NCBI RefSeq assembly: GCF_002798015.1 | Contig: NZ_PGTZ01000009.1 | Location: 124,001 to 188,000, forward strand | DNA from: Luteimicrobium subarcticum | GTDB taxonomy: Bacteria; Actinomycetota; Actinomycetes; Actinomycetales; Cellulomonadaceae | Reading direction: 5' to 3' | Length of the DNA stretch: 64,000 nt | Part shown: piece after piece, positions 18,242-26,697 of the stretch | How the letters are laid out: each line of letters begins with the position of its first letter | Position numbering within the stretch: position 1 is the first letter of the stretch | Notes under the pieces: model-generated | Told to the model about the DNA's origin: nothing | What the model saw: only the letters and a program-made list of their open reading frames with translations | Databases searched by the model: none | Program-made: the position numbers and the translations under genes

Positions 18242-19006
18242 CTAGCCCGCGGGACGAGCGGTGCGTCGCAGCGGTGACGTCGCGGCTCGCGCCACGAGCC
18301 ACAGGGCCTCGCGGCGCAGGAGCTCGCGGCGGAAGGGGTCCCGCTGGGCGCGGACGTCGTGGCCGAGCGCGTCGTACACCGTCCGGCCGCCGTGGGCCGT
18401 GTGCACCCAGACGAGCGGGTGGTCGGTGCCGTCGAGCCGGTGGGACGCCAGGACCCGTGCCCGCGGGTCGACGTCGAGGGCGCTGTACGCCTCGTCGTCG
18501 GCGACGCACGCCGACCGGCCGAAGGCAGCCGTCACCGGGTGGGAGCGGCCCGCCGGCCCGGTCACGCCGGCCGCCGCGAGGTCGACCGCGAACGGACCCC
18601 GCTCCGGGTGCCAGGACACGCCGTCGACCCACCGCCCGCCGACGACGTCCGTCCAGCGGGCCTCGTCCGGCGTGCCCTCGAACGTGCGGATCCCCTGGTG
18701 CAGGACGAGCAACGACCCTCCGTCGCGGGCCCAGGCGGTCAGGCGGCCCGCCGCGGCGGACCACAGCACGTCGGGCCCGTCCACGTCGTCGTCCCGGGCG
18801 GCGCGCGGCAGGCACGCGTCGACCACCACGAGCGCCACGTCCGCGAGCTCGTCGAAGACGCCCGGGAACGTGCCCCGCACGGCGACGTCCAGACCGGCGC
18901 CCGCGAGCACGAGCGCGACCTCGTGCGACGTCGCGGCCGTGTCGTGCCACGGGTCCTCGAACCGGCCGCGGCCGGACACCACGAGGACCCGTGGCGCGGA
19001 GGTCAC
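18242..19006 (-). CDS. ThuA-like (trehalose-utilisation) domain protein
   Basis: A 254-aa protein with the ThuA/glutamine-amidotransferase-like fold: VLVVSGRGRFEDPWHDT at the N-terminus, LLVLHQGIRTFEG in the middle and WVHTAHGGRTVYDALGHD near the end. ThuA proteins act in sugar metabolism, but the exact reaction is uncertain. Its GTG overlaps the gcvH stop by 4 nt (GTGA), so it is the last gene of the gcv transcript and translationally coupled to gcvH. This link to glycine cleavage is unusual. Confidence 0.8.
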   Translation of the reverse strand: MTSAPRVLVVSGRGRFEDPWHDTAATSHEVALVLAGAGLDVAVRGTFPGVFDELADVALVVVDACLPRAARDDDVDGPDVLWSAAAGRLTAWARDGGSLLVLHQGIRTFEGTPDEARWTDVVGGRWVDGVSWHPERGPFAVDLAAAGVTGPAGRSHPVTAAFGRSACVADDEAYSALDVDPRARVLASHRLDGTDHPLVWVHTAHGGRTVYDALGHDVRAQRDPFRRELLRREALWLVARAATSPLRRTARPAG

Positions 19007-19383
19007 TCCCCGACCTGCGCCGCGTACTCCTCGGCCGACAGCAGCGGACCGGTCTCGGTGACGTCGACCGTGAACAGCCAGCCGTCCGTGTACGGGGCGG
19101 TGTTCACGAGCGACGGGTCCTCGACCGCGGCGTCGTTGATCCCGACGACCGTGCCCGTGACGGGCGAGAACAGCTCCGAGACGGACTTCGTCGACTCGAT
19201 CTCGCCCACGACCGCGCCGGCCGTGACGTCGTCGCCGACCGCCGGCAGCTCGAGGTAGACGATGTCGCCGAGTGCGTCCTGCGCGGTCTGCGTGATGCCC
19301 ACGACCACGGGCTCGGACCCGTCGATCCACTCGTGCTCGACGGTGTACTGCAGGTGGGCGGGGAACTTCTGCGGGTCGGCCAT
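19003..19383 (-). CDS. gcvH: glycine cleavage system H protein
   Basis: Lipoyl carrier that shuttles the aminomethyl group between P, T and L proteins. It is 126 aa. The lipoyl-lysine motif GEIESTKSVSELFSP has K66, and WLFTVDV lies near the end. The ATG at 19383 is chosen over 19392 because GAGAGG is correctly spaced for the former and touches the latter. It lies 13 nt after gcvT. Confidence 0.95.
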   Translation of the reverse strand: MADPQKFPAHLQYTVEHEWIDGSEPVVVGITQTAQDALGDIVYLELPAVGDDVTAGAVVGEIESTKSVSELFSPVTGTVVGINDAAVEDPSLVNTAPYTDGWLFTVDVTETGPLLSAEEYAAQVGE

Positions 19384-19396
19384 GAGGCGCATCCTC

Positions 19397-20587
19397 TCAG
19401 TCGGTGGGACGGGTGTAGAACGGCAGCGGGACCACGACGAACTCCTCCTCGCGACCCCGCACGTCGACGGACAGCGCGGTGCCCTCGGCGGACACCTCGG
19501 GCGTCACGTAGGCCATCGCGATCGGGTGGCCCAGCGTCGGGGACGGCGCCCCCGACGTCACGCGGCCCACCACGACCTGCGGCTCGTGGTGCGACACCAC
19601 GACGTGCTGGTCGGCGCGGGCCGGACGGCGACCCAGCCCCTTGAGCCCGACGAGCACGCGAGCGGGCTCCGACATCTTGCGGGCCTCGAGCGCGGCCCGG
19701 CCCACGAACTCGACCGGGTTGCCGTCCGCGTCGCACTTGTCCAGCCGGACGACGCGACCCAGGCGGGCGTCGTAGGGCGTGGTCGTCGTCGTCAGCTCGT
19801 GCCCGTACAGCGGCATGCCCGCCTCGAGGCGCAGCGAGTCGCGCGCCGACAGACCGGCCGGGACCAGCCCGTCGGGCTCGCCCGCGCCGAGGAGCGAGCG
19901 CCACAGACCGACCGCGTGCTCCGCCGGGACGAAGAGCTCGAAACCGTCCTCGCCCGTGTATCCCGTGCGGGCGACCAGGGCCTCGACGCCCGCGACCGTC
20001 GCCGCGATCGCCGCGTAGTAGCGCAGGCCGCGCACGGCGTCCGCGTCGCCCGCAGAGAGGCCCGCGACGATGTCCTCCGCCCGCGGGCCCTGGACCGCGA
20101 TCAGCGCCGTGGCGCCGCTCTCGTCCACGACCTCCGCGTCGAACGGCGCGACACGCTCCGCGAGCTCACGGGCCACCAGCGGCACGTTGCCCGCGTTCGC
20201 GACGACCATGAAGTGCTCGTCGCCCAGGCGGTACACGACCAGGTCGTCGAGGACCTCCCCGTGCTCGTTCACGATCATCGTGTACCGGGCACGGCCCACC
20301 TCGACCTTCGAGAGCCAGCCCACGAGCGCCACGTCCAGGGCGTGCGCCGCCTCCGGGCCGCGCACGTGGATCTCGCCCATGTGCGACAGGTCGAACAGTC
20401 CCGCCGCCTCCCGGACCGCGCGGTGCTCGGCCAGGTCGCTCGCGTAGCGCAGCGGCATCATCCAGCCGCCGAACTCCGTGAGGCTCGCGCCCAGCGACTG
20501 GTGCTCGTCGTACAGCGCCGTGCGCAGGGTCGCGTCGGCAGGGGCTCCTGCTGCGTCGGCAGCGGGCGTGTCGGAGGGGGTCGTCAT
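19397..20587 (-). CDS. gcvT: glycine cleavage system T protein (aminomethyltransferase)
   Basis: Transfers the methylene group of the H-protein intermediate to THF and releases ammonia. It is 396 aa with family motifs EFGGWMMPLRY, GLFDLSHMGEI, YTMIVNEHGEVLDD, ARTGYTGEDGFE and the folate-site region ARDSLRLEAGMPLYGHE. The first 20 residues are an Ala/Thr-rich extension. GGAAGGAC provides the ribosome site. It is the second gene after gcvP, 97 nt away. Confidence 0.96.
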   Translation of the reverse strand: MTTPSDTPAADAAGAPADATLRTALYDEHQSLGASLTEFGGWMMPLRYASDLAEHRAVREAAGLFDLSHMGEIHVRGPEAAHALDVALVGWLSKVEVGRARYTMIVNEHGEVLDDLVVYRLGDEHFMVVANAGNVPLVARELAERVAPFDAEVVDESGATALIAVQGPRAEDIVAGLSAGDADAVRGLRYYAAIAATVAGVEALVARTGYTGEDGFELFVPAEHAVGLWRSLLGAGEPDGLVPAGLSARDSLRLEAGMPLYGHELTTTTTPYDARLGRVVRLDKCDADGNPVEFVGRAALEARKMSEPARVLVGLKGLGRRPARADQHVVVSHHEPQVVVGRVTSGAPSPTLGHPIAMAYVTPEVSAEGTALSVDVRGREEEFVVVPLPFYTRPTD

Positions 20588-20684
20588 CGGTCCGTCCTTC
20601 CGGGTCCGGTCGTGGTGCTCGGTGCCGTGCTGTCGGTCGCGCCGGTCGTCGGGCGGTCCGTCGGGTGCGACGCTACCGGCGCCA

Positions 20685-23600
20685 TCAGCCCGCGGACTCG
20701 TCGAACGCCGTCACCGGCGGGCACGAGCAGACCAGGTTGCGGTCACCGAACGCGCCGTCGATCCTGCGGACCGGCGGCCAGTACTTCGTGAGCAGCGCGT
20801 GGCCGGACACCCCGGCGGCCTCCTGCCGCGAGTACGCCGCGTCCCAGTCGTCCCCGAGCAGCGCGCCCGAGGTGTGCGGCGCCCCGCGCAGCGGCGAGTC
20901 CGCCACCGCCCACCGGCCCGACTCGACCTGGGCGATCTCGCCCGAGATCGCGACCATCGCGGCCACGAACCGGTCGAGCTCCGCGAGGTCCTCGCTCTCC
21001 GTGGGCTCCACCATCAGGGTGCCCGGCACCGGGAACGCCAGGGTCGGCGCGTGGAAGCCGTAATCCATGAGCCGCTTCGCGACGTCCTCGGCGGTCACGC
21101 CCGTGCGCTTGGTGATGTCCCGCAGGTCGAGGATGCACTCGTGCGCGACCAGGCCGTTCGGGCCCGTGTACAGCACGGGGAAGTGCTCCTGCAGTCGCGT
21201 CGCCACGTAGTTCGCGGTGAGCACCGCGCCCTCCGTCGCCGCCTTCAGGCCGTCCGGGCCCATCGCCGCGATGTACGCGTACGAGATCGGGAGGATGCCC
21301 GCCGACCCGTGCGGCGCGGCCGACACCGGCACGGACGCGTCCGCGGCCGCCCGCAGCGGGTCGCCCGGCAGGAACGGGACGAGATGCTCCGCGACCGCGA
21401 CCGGACCGACACCCGGGCCACCGCCGCCGTGCGGGATGCAGAACGTCTTGTGCAGGTTCAGGTGCGACACGTCGCCGCCGAACTGTCCCGGGCGCGCCAC
21501 GCCCACCAGCGCGTTGAGGTTCGCACCGTCGATGTACACCTGACCGCCCGCCTGGTGTACGAGGTCGCACACCACGCGGACGTCCTCCTCGTACACGCCG
21601 TGCGTCGACGGGTACGTGATCATGATCGCCGCCGTCCGCGGGCCGTGCTCCGCGAGCTTCGCGCGCAGGTCGTCCAGCAGCACCGACCCGTCCGGCGCCG
21701 TCGCGACGACCACGACGCGCATCCCCGCGAGCGCCGCCGAGGCCGCGTTCGTGCCGTGCGCGGACGCCGGGATCAGGACGACGTCACGGTCGCCCTCACC
21801 GCGGGAGCGGTGGAAGTCACGGATCGCCAGCAGGCCCGCGAACTCCCCCTGCGCGCCCGAGTTCGGCTGCACGGACACCGCCGCGTAGCCCGTGATCTCC
21901 GCCAGCCGGCGCTGCAGCGAGTCCACCAGCTCCGCGTAGCCGGTGGCCTGGTCGGCCGGGACGTACGGGTGCATGTCCGCGAACGCCGGCCACGAGATCG
22001 GCTCCATCTCGACCGTCGCGTTGAGCTTCATGGTGCACGAGCCCAGCGGGATCATCGTGCGGTCCAGCGCCAGGTCCTTGTCGGACAGCGCGCGCAGGTA
22101 GCGGAGCATCGACGTCTCCGACCGGTGCGCCGAGAACACCGGGTGCGTCATGTAGTCCGTCGTCCGGAGCATCTCGTCGGGCAGCGCGCTCGTCGGCGCT
22201 ACCGAGGGGGAGGAGCCGGCGGCGCTCGGGCTACCATCCGCGTCGCTCGTTCCTCGCGCCGCTCCCGCCAGGCCCGCCACGCCCTTCGCCGCCGCCGGCT
22301 CTTCCCCCTCGTCCGCTCCCGTGCCCTCGCCCGCGTCCGCGCCCGTCGTGTCGCGCGCGTCCGCGATCCGGCGCTGGACGGCCTGCGACGCCGTCTCGCC
22401 GTAGGCGGTCCAGCCGACCGTGGCCGTAGCGCCGGCCGCGGTGGCGATCGCCTCGGCGACGGCCTCGACGGTGGCGAGGGTGGTCGTCTCGTCGCACGCG
22501 ACCTGGACGTGGTCGGCGTCCGGGACGTGGACGTTGACGCCCGCGTCCGCGGCGGCGGCACGGGCGGCAACGGCCTGGCCCGGGACCAGCACGCGGACCG
22601 TGTCGAAGAAGACGTCGTGCTCCACGGTGAGGCCCGCCTGGCGGAGCGCCTGTGCGAGGACGACCGCGCGGCCGTGGACGCGCGACGCGATCTCCCGGAT
22701 GCCGTGCGGGCCGTGATAGACGGCGTACATCGACGCGACGATCGCGAGCAGGGCCTGCGCCGTGCAGATGTTGGAGGTCGCCCGCTCGCGGCGGATGTGC
22801 TGCTCGCGGGTCTGGAGCGCGAGGCGGTAGGCGGGGTTGCCGTCCGCGTCGACCGACACGCCGACCAGGCGTCCGGGCAGCGACCGCTCGAGGCCCTTGC
22901 GGACCGCCATGAACGCGGCGTGCGGACCGCCGTAGAACAGCGGGACGCCGAAGCGCTGCGCCGAACCGACCGACACGTCGGCGCCGAGCTCGCCCGGCGA
23001 CACGAGGAGGGCGAGCGCCAGGAGGTCCGCGGCGACCGTGACCAGCGCACCGGCGTCCTTCGCGGCCGCGATCACCGGGCGCAGGTCGCGCACCTCCCCC
23101 GACGCGGCGCACTGCTGCACGACGACGCCCACGAGCGTCTCGTCGCCCAGGTCGGGGAGACCGGATGACAGGTCCGCGACGACGACGTCCAGCCCGGCGG
23201 CCGCGGATCGTCCGCGCGTCACCGACAGGGTCTGCGGGAAGAGCTGGTCGTCGAGCACGACGACGCCCTCACCGGACTTGCCGGTCTTGTGCGACCGGAA
23301 CATCAGGGCGACGGCCTCGGCGACGGCGGTCGCCTCGTCCAGGAGGGACGCGTTCGCGATCTCCAGGCCCGTGAGGTCCTCGACGACCGTCTGGAAGTTC
23401 AGGAGCGCCTCGAGCCGGCCCTGCGAGATCTCCGCCTGGTAGGGCGTGTACGACGTGTACCAGGCGGGCGACTCGAGCACGTTGCGGCGGATCACCGGCG
23501 GGGTGATCGTCCCGTAGTAGCCGAGCCCGATCATCTGCGTCTTGACGATGTTCTTCGCGGCGATCGCGCGGAGGTCGGCCGTGACCTCCGACTCCGTGCG

Positions 23601-23804
23601 CGCGGGCGGCAGGTCGAGCGGGGACGTGTCGCGGATCGTCGCCGGGATCGCGGCGTCGATCAGGGCGTCGAGCGTCGGGTAGCCGACGACCTCGAGCATC
23701 CGGGCCACGTCACCGTCGGGACGGTCCTGCGTGTCCGTGCGCACGCCGCGCGGACCGATGTGACGGAAGGGGAAGTGCTCGCGGTCGAACGCAGTGGACT
23801 TCAC
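20685..23804 (-). CDS. gcvP: glycine dehydrogenase (decarboxylating), P protein
   Basis: PLP enzyme that decarboxylates glycine and loads H protein. Both homologous halves are in one chain, 1039 aa against a usual ~950. The PLP lysine is in [16 protein letters not shown] near residue 787; FRHIGPR is at the N-terminus and [10 protein letters not shown] in the second half. The extra length is a Gly/Ala/Glu/Ser-rich linker (about residues 480-540, bases 22185-22365) between the halves. GTG start. A tandem glycine riboswitch lies upstream. Confidence 0.96.
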   Translation of the reverse strand: MKSTAFDREHFPFRHIGPRGVRTDTQDRPDGDVARMLEVVGYPTLDALIDAAIPATIRDTSPLDLPPARTESEVTADLRAIAAKNIVKTQMIGLGYYGTITPPVIRRNVLESPAWYTSYTPYQAEISQGRLEALLNFQTVVEDLTGLEIANASLLDEATAVAEAVALMFRSHKTGKSGEGVVVLDDQLFPQTLSVTRGRSAAAGLDVVVADLSSGLPDLGDETLVGVVVQQCAASGEVRDLRPVIAAAKDAGALVTVAADLLALALLVSPGELGADVSVGSAQRFGVPLFYGGPHAAFMAVRKGLERSLPGRLVGVSVDADGNPAYRLALQTREQHIRRERATSNICTAQALLAIVASMYAVYHGPHGIREIASRVHGRAVVLAQALRQAGLTVEHDVFFDTVRVLVPGQAVAARAAAADAGVNVHVPDADHVQVACDETTTLATVEAVAEAIATAAGATATVGWTAYGETASQAVQRRIADARDTTGADAGEGTGADEGEEPAAAKGVAGLAGAARGTSDADGSPSAAGSSPSVAPTSALPDEMLRTTDYMTHPVFSAHRSETSMLRYLRALSDKDLALDRTMIPLGSCTMKLNATVEMEPISWPAFADMHPYVPADQATGYAELVDSLQRRLAEITGYAAVSVQPNSGAQGEFAGLLAIRDFHRSRGEGDRDVVLIPASAHGTNAASAALAGMRVVVVATAPDGSVLLDDLRAKLAEHGPRTAAIMITYPSTHGVYEEDVRVVCDLVHQAGGQVYIDGANLNALVGVARPGQFGGDVSHLNLHKTFCIPHGGGGPGVGPVAVAEHLVPFLPGDPLRAAADASVPVSAAPHGSAGILPISYAYIAAMGPDGLKAATEGAVLTANYVATRLQEHFPVLYTGPNGLVAHECILDLRDITKRTGVTAEDVAKRLMDYGFHAPTLAFPVPGTLMVEPTESEDLAELDRFVAAMVAISGEIAQVESGRWAVADSPLRGAPHTSGALLGDDWDAAYSRQEAAGVSGHALLTKYWPPVRRIDGAFGDRNLVCSCPPVTAFDESAG

Positions 23805-23889
23805 GAAGAGCTCCCGGGGTCGCGGGGACGGACGCGGCCCGGCGGGACGCCGGACGCGCAGGCCCTCCCCGCTCTGTCATCGGACGCGC

Positions 23890-24125
23890 AGCATCCACCT
23901 GAGAGTTTTGCCGGTCCGCCGTGGCGGGACCGTGGTCCTGCCCGGGGCGCGCCGACTTGCACCGTCGGTGGGTGGACCCGGCCGGCCAAGCCGTCGGGAC
24001 CACCGCTTTCCAGAGTTGCCTCGCCGTGCCGGTACGGGGGCCTGAGAGATTCCCGGGGAGGACTTGCTCCTTCGGCGCCGGACGACGACCGCGCGAGGCG
24101 GACGACAGCCGGACTCTCCCGACAC
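23890..24125 (-). promoter_or_regulatory. tandem glycine riboswitch (gcvT RNA element)
   Basis: Two aptamers in the leader of gcvP. Read on the minus strand, aptamer 1 (24123-24041) has CGGGAGAGTCC, then CGAAGGAGCAAGTCC and GGAATCTCTCAGG. Aptamer 2 (24020-23896) has ACTCTGGAAAGC, GGTGCAAGTCGGC and AAAACTCTCAGGT. These are the conserved glycine-aptamer cores, separated by about 20 nt. Such tandem elements normally turn the gcv operon on when glycine is high. A TACGAT at 24165-24160 may be the -10 of the leader promoter. Confidence 0.92.
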
Positions 24126-24287
24126 GGTTCGAGTGGCTCGAAGCTGAAGTTGTGCCCCCATCGTACCGGTCGTGCACGTCCTCCCAGCGGTCGTCCGGAC
24201 GGGCCCCAGCGGTCGCCGGGGCAAGTGGGCCGTCCGAGAATCGAAGGACGCGCCGACGACGACGCGGACGACCACGGGAGGACGGCC

Positions 24288-24581
24288 ATGACCACCACAC
24301 CGGACGGCGAGTGGAGCACGTCGGAGATCATCTCGAGCGAGGAAGGCCTCACCGCGGAGACGGGGGGCGCGACGCCGGGGAACGGGCCAGAGGGCGTCGA
24401 CCTCGACGAGTCCGCGGACGAGGTCGCCGAGCGCGGCGCGGAGGTCGCCGAGGAGTCGGGCCGCGTGACGAGCCCGGGCCCGGACAGCACCGACGCCGGC
24501 GGCGTCGCGCAGGAGCTCCCCGAGGGGACGGGTCGCACACCCGGCCCGGGGCCCGAGGAGACGGACGTCGAGCGCGGCTGA
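24288..24581 (+). CDS. small acidic hypothetical protein, 97 aa
   Basis: A very acidic, Gly/Pro/Glu-rich and probably disordered protein (MTTTPDGEWSTSEIISSEEG at the start, ending EETDVERG). There is no signal, membrane segment or known domain. A GGGAGGAC ribosome site precedes the ATG by 6 nt, and GC-rich third positions support coding. It is divergent from the gcv leader and convergent with the aminotransferase, which ends 3 nt away. Function unknown. Confidence 0.6.
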   Translation: MTTTPDGEWSTSEIISSEEGLTAETGGATPGNGPEGVDLDESADEVAERGAEVAEESGRVTSPGPDSTDAGGVAQELPEGTGRTPGPGPEETDVERG

Positions 24582-24584
24582 GCG

Positions 24585-25811
24585 TCAGCGCCGGCGCAAC
24601 CCATCCTGCCACGCGACGATCCGGTCGACCGCCTCGGCGACCGTCGCGGGCGCCGCGGCGAAGCTGAGACGCACCCAGTCGTCGCCGTGCGCGGGGTCGA
24701 AGTCGGTCCCGGGCGTGATCGCGACACCCGTGTCGGCGAGCAGCCGCTCGCAGTACGCGACCGACCCCGGGATCCCTGCGTCCCGCAGGAATCCCGACAC
24801 GTCGCCGTACAGGTAGAACGCGCCGTCAGCGGGGGCGACGCGGTCCCAGGCCAGGTCGGGCGCCCGTTCCAGCAGACGCGCGCGGGACGTGGCGTACGTG
24901 GCGACGTTCGCCGCCGCGGCAGCGTACGACGCCTCGGAGAAGGCGGCGACGGCGGCGTGCTGCGCGAGCGCCGGCGGGCACAGCGCGACGTTGCCGGCGA
25001 GCGCGTCGACGGGCGCGACGAGGTCGTCGGGCAGGACGAGCCAGCCGAGCCGCCACCCCGTCATCGCCCAGTACTTGGAGAACGAGCTCACGACGACCGC
25101 GCCCCGGTCGCGGTGGCGCGCCGCGGTCGCGGCGCCGGCCCGGTCGTCCGTGGAGGCGGTGTCGGCAGAGGCGGGGCCGCCGTACGTGATGCCGTGGTAG
25201 ATCTCGTCGGACACGAGCCGGACGTCGTGGTCGGCGCACCAGTCGACGAGGGCGTCCAGGGCGTCGGGCTCGATCATCGTCCCGGTCGGGTTGGCGGGGC
25301 TCGCGACGACGACCCCGGCGAGCGGGCCGTCCGCGTGCGCGGCGGCGAGCTGCTCGGGCGTCGGCTGGTACCGGGTCGCGGGGCCGCAGTCGAGCTCGAC
25401 GACCTCGCAGCCGAGCGCGACGAGGATGTTGCGGTAGGCCGGGTAGCCGGGCCGGGCGAGCGCGACGCGGTCGCCGACGTCGAACGCCGCGAGGAAGGCG
25501 AGGACGAAACCGCCCGAGCTCCCGGTCGTCACAGCGACGTGGCCCGGGTCGAGCGCGACGTCGTACCAGCGGGCGTAGTGCTGCGCGATCTCGCTGCGCA
25601 GCGCGGGTGCGCCGAGCGCCTCGGTGTAGCCGAGGTCGCCGCTGCGCAGCAGCTCGATCGCACGCTCGCGCACGGGCTCCGCGGCCCCGGACGACGGCTC
25701 GCCCGCGCAGAGGTTGAGCACCGGTTCGCCAGCGGCGCGGCGGGCGTTGGCGGCGGCGAGGACCTCCATGACGGCGAACGCGGGCACGTGGGACCGGGCG
25801 GCGACCTTCAT
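24585..25811 (-). CDS. class I/II PLP aminotransferase
   Basis: Fold-type I aminotransferase of the aspartate-aminotransferase group (408 aa). Motifs: GEPSSGAAEPVRE, GYTEALGAPALRSEIA, TGSSGGF, SPANPTGTMI, VSDEIYHGI and the PLP lysine in SSFSKYWAMTGWRLGW. A short Ala/Asp/Thr insertion follows ITYGG. The ATG at 25811 has GAGAGT 6 nt before it. The donor and acceptor are not determinable. It is downstream of, but apparently separate from, the TetR gene. Confidence 0.9.
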   Translation of the reverse strand: MKVAARSHVPAFAVMEVLAAANARRAAGEPVLNLCAGEPSSGAAEPVRERAIELLRSGDLGYTEALGAPALRSEIAQHYARWYDVALDPGHVAVTTGSSGGFVLAFLAAFDVGDRVALARPGYPAYRNILVALGCEVVELDCGPATRYQPTPEQLAAAHADGPLAGVVVASPANPTGTMIEPDALDALVDWCADHDVRLVSDEIYHGITYGGPASADTASTDDRAGAATAARHRDRGAVVVSSFSKYWAMTGWRLGWLVLPDDLVAPVDALAGNVALCPPALAQHAAVAAFSEASYAAAAANVATYATSRARLLERAPDLAWDRVAPADGAFYLYGDVSGFLRDAGIPGSVAYCERLLADTGVAITPGTDFDPAHGDDWVRLSFAAAPATVAEAVDRIVAWQDGLRRR

Positions 25812-25861
25812 GCGTCGACTCTCATGGGGTCAGTGTGCCGTGCATCCGGTGTGCCGTGGCT

Positions 25862-26515
25862 TCAGCCTGCGGCAGGCCGGACGTCCGCGGGCGCTCCGTA
25901 GCGCATGCCGTCCAGCACGAGCCGCAGGACGCGCTTCGTGCTGTCGGGGTCGTGGGCCGCTGCCGCGGCGAGGCACATGCCGGACACGCTACGCATGATG
26001 TCGAAGGCGTCGACGTCCGGCCGCACGACGCCCGCGCGCTGGGCGTCGCCGAGCAGCTCGCCCGCCACGCCCATCATGCGTCCGCTCTGCTCGCGGAAGA
26101 CGTCCTCGGACTCAGGCCCCATCGCGTCGCGCATCGCGGCGGCCATGCCCTTCTTGCGGGCGACGTAGGCGACGAACTGGTCGAGCCAGGTCGCGAGCGC
26201 CTCGAACGGCTCTCGGCTGCCGCGCATCGCGGCGCCACGGGAGACGATGTCCTCGACGCTCTCGCGGTAGACCTGCTCGATGAGGCACGCGCGGGTCGGG
26301 AAGTTGCGGTAGAGCGTCCCGACGCCGACTCCCGCGCGGCGCGCGATCTCCTCGAGGGACGCCTCGGCGCCCTGCTCGCCGAACACCTCGGTCGCGGCCG
26401 CGACGAGCTTCGCGCGGTTGCGTGCCGCGTCGGCGCGCAACGGGCGCGGACGCGCGACCTCCTGCGCCGACTCGGACTGCGGGTCGGCAGGCGCCGTCGC
26501 CGTGCCGTTCTCCAT
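25862..26515 (-). CDS. TetR-family repressor of the adjacent efflux gene
   Basis: A 217-aa regulator with the TetR HTH at residues 25-75 (LVAAATEVFGEQGAEASLEE, then GVGVGTLYRNFPTR) and a helical ligand domain. GGAGG lies 7 nt before the ATG at 26515; longer starts would cross into the promoter. It is divergent from the MFS exporter, with the operator-like palindrome between them. The obvious reading is a local repressor relieved by an exported compound; the inducer is unknown. Confidence 0.9.
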   Translation of the reverse strand: MENGTATAPADPQSESAQEVARPRPLRADAARNRAKLVAAATEVFGEQGAEASLEEIARRAGVGVGTLYRNFPTRACLIEQVYRESVEDIVSRGAAMRGSREPFEALATWLDQFVAYVARKKGMAAAMRDAMGPESEDVFREQSGRMMGVAGELLGDAQRAGVVRPDVDAFDIMRSVSGMCLAAAAAHDPDSTKRVLRLVLDGMRYGAPADVRPAAG

Positions 26516-26613
26516 GTCGATCCACCTCCATGACGACGTCCTCCCCAGCGAGGCCGGGTAGCCACCGGCCACCTGGTCGGGGGGCCGTCGGGAAGACACG
26601 TCGAAGATACCTC

Positions 26614-26669
26614 TTGCGTAAGTGGAGGATGCCTCCGTATAGTCATCTTCCGGAGGCTCTCTCCACTTA
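26614..26669 (+). promoter_or_regulatory. efflux promoter overlapped by a long interrupted palindrome
   Basis: TTGCGT (26614-26619), an 18-nt spacer and TATAGT (26638-26643) form a sigma-A-like promoter for the MFS gene. Around it, TAAGTGGAG (26619-26627) mirrors CTCCACTTA (26661-26669), and GCCTCCG (26631-26637) mirrors CGGAGGC (26651-26657), all symmetric about one centre. The inner and outer arms probably bind two TetR dimers and cover the -10. Confidence 0.75.
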
Positions 26670-26697
26670 TCCCCCATCTTACGACGCGGAGGCCCCA

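Noticed and set aside
20478-23168. 896-aa open frame antisense to gcvT/gcvP
   Set aside because: Shadow frame of Arg/Val/His repeats; gcvP and gcvT on the other strand have full family motifs.
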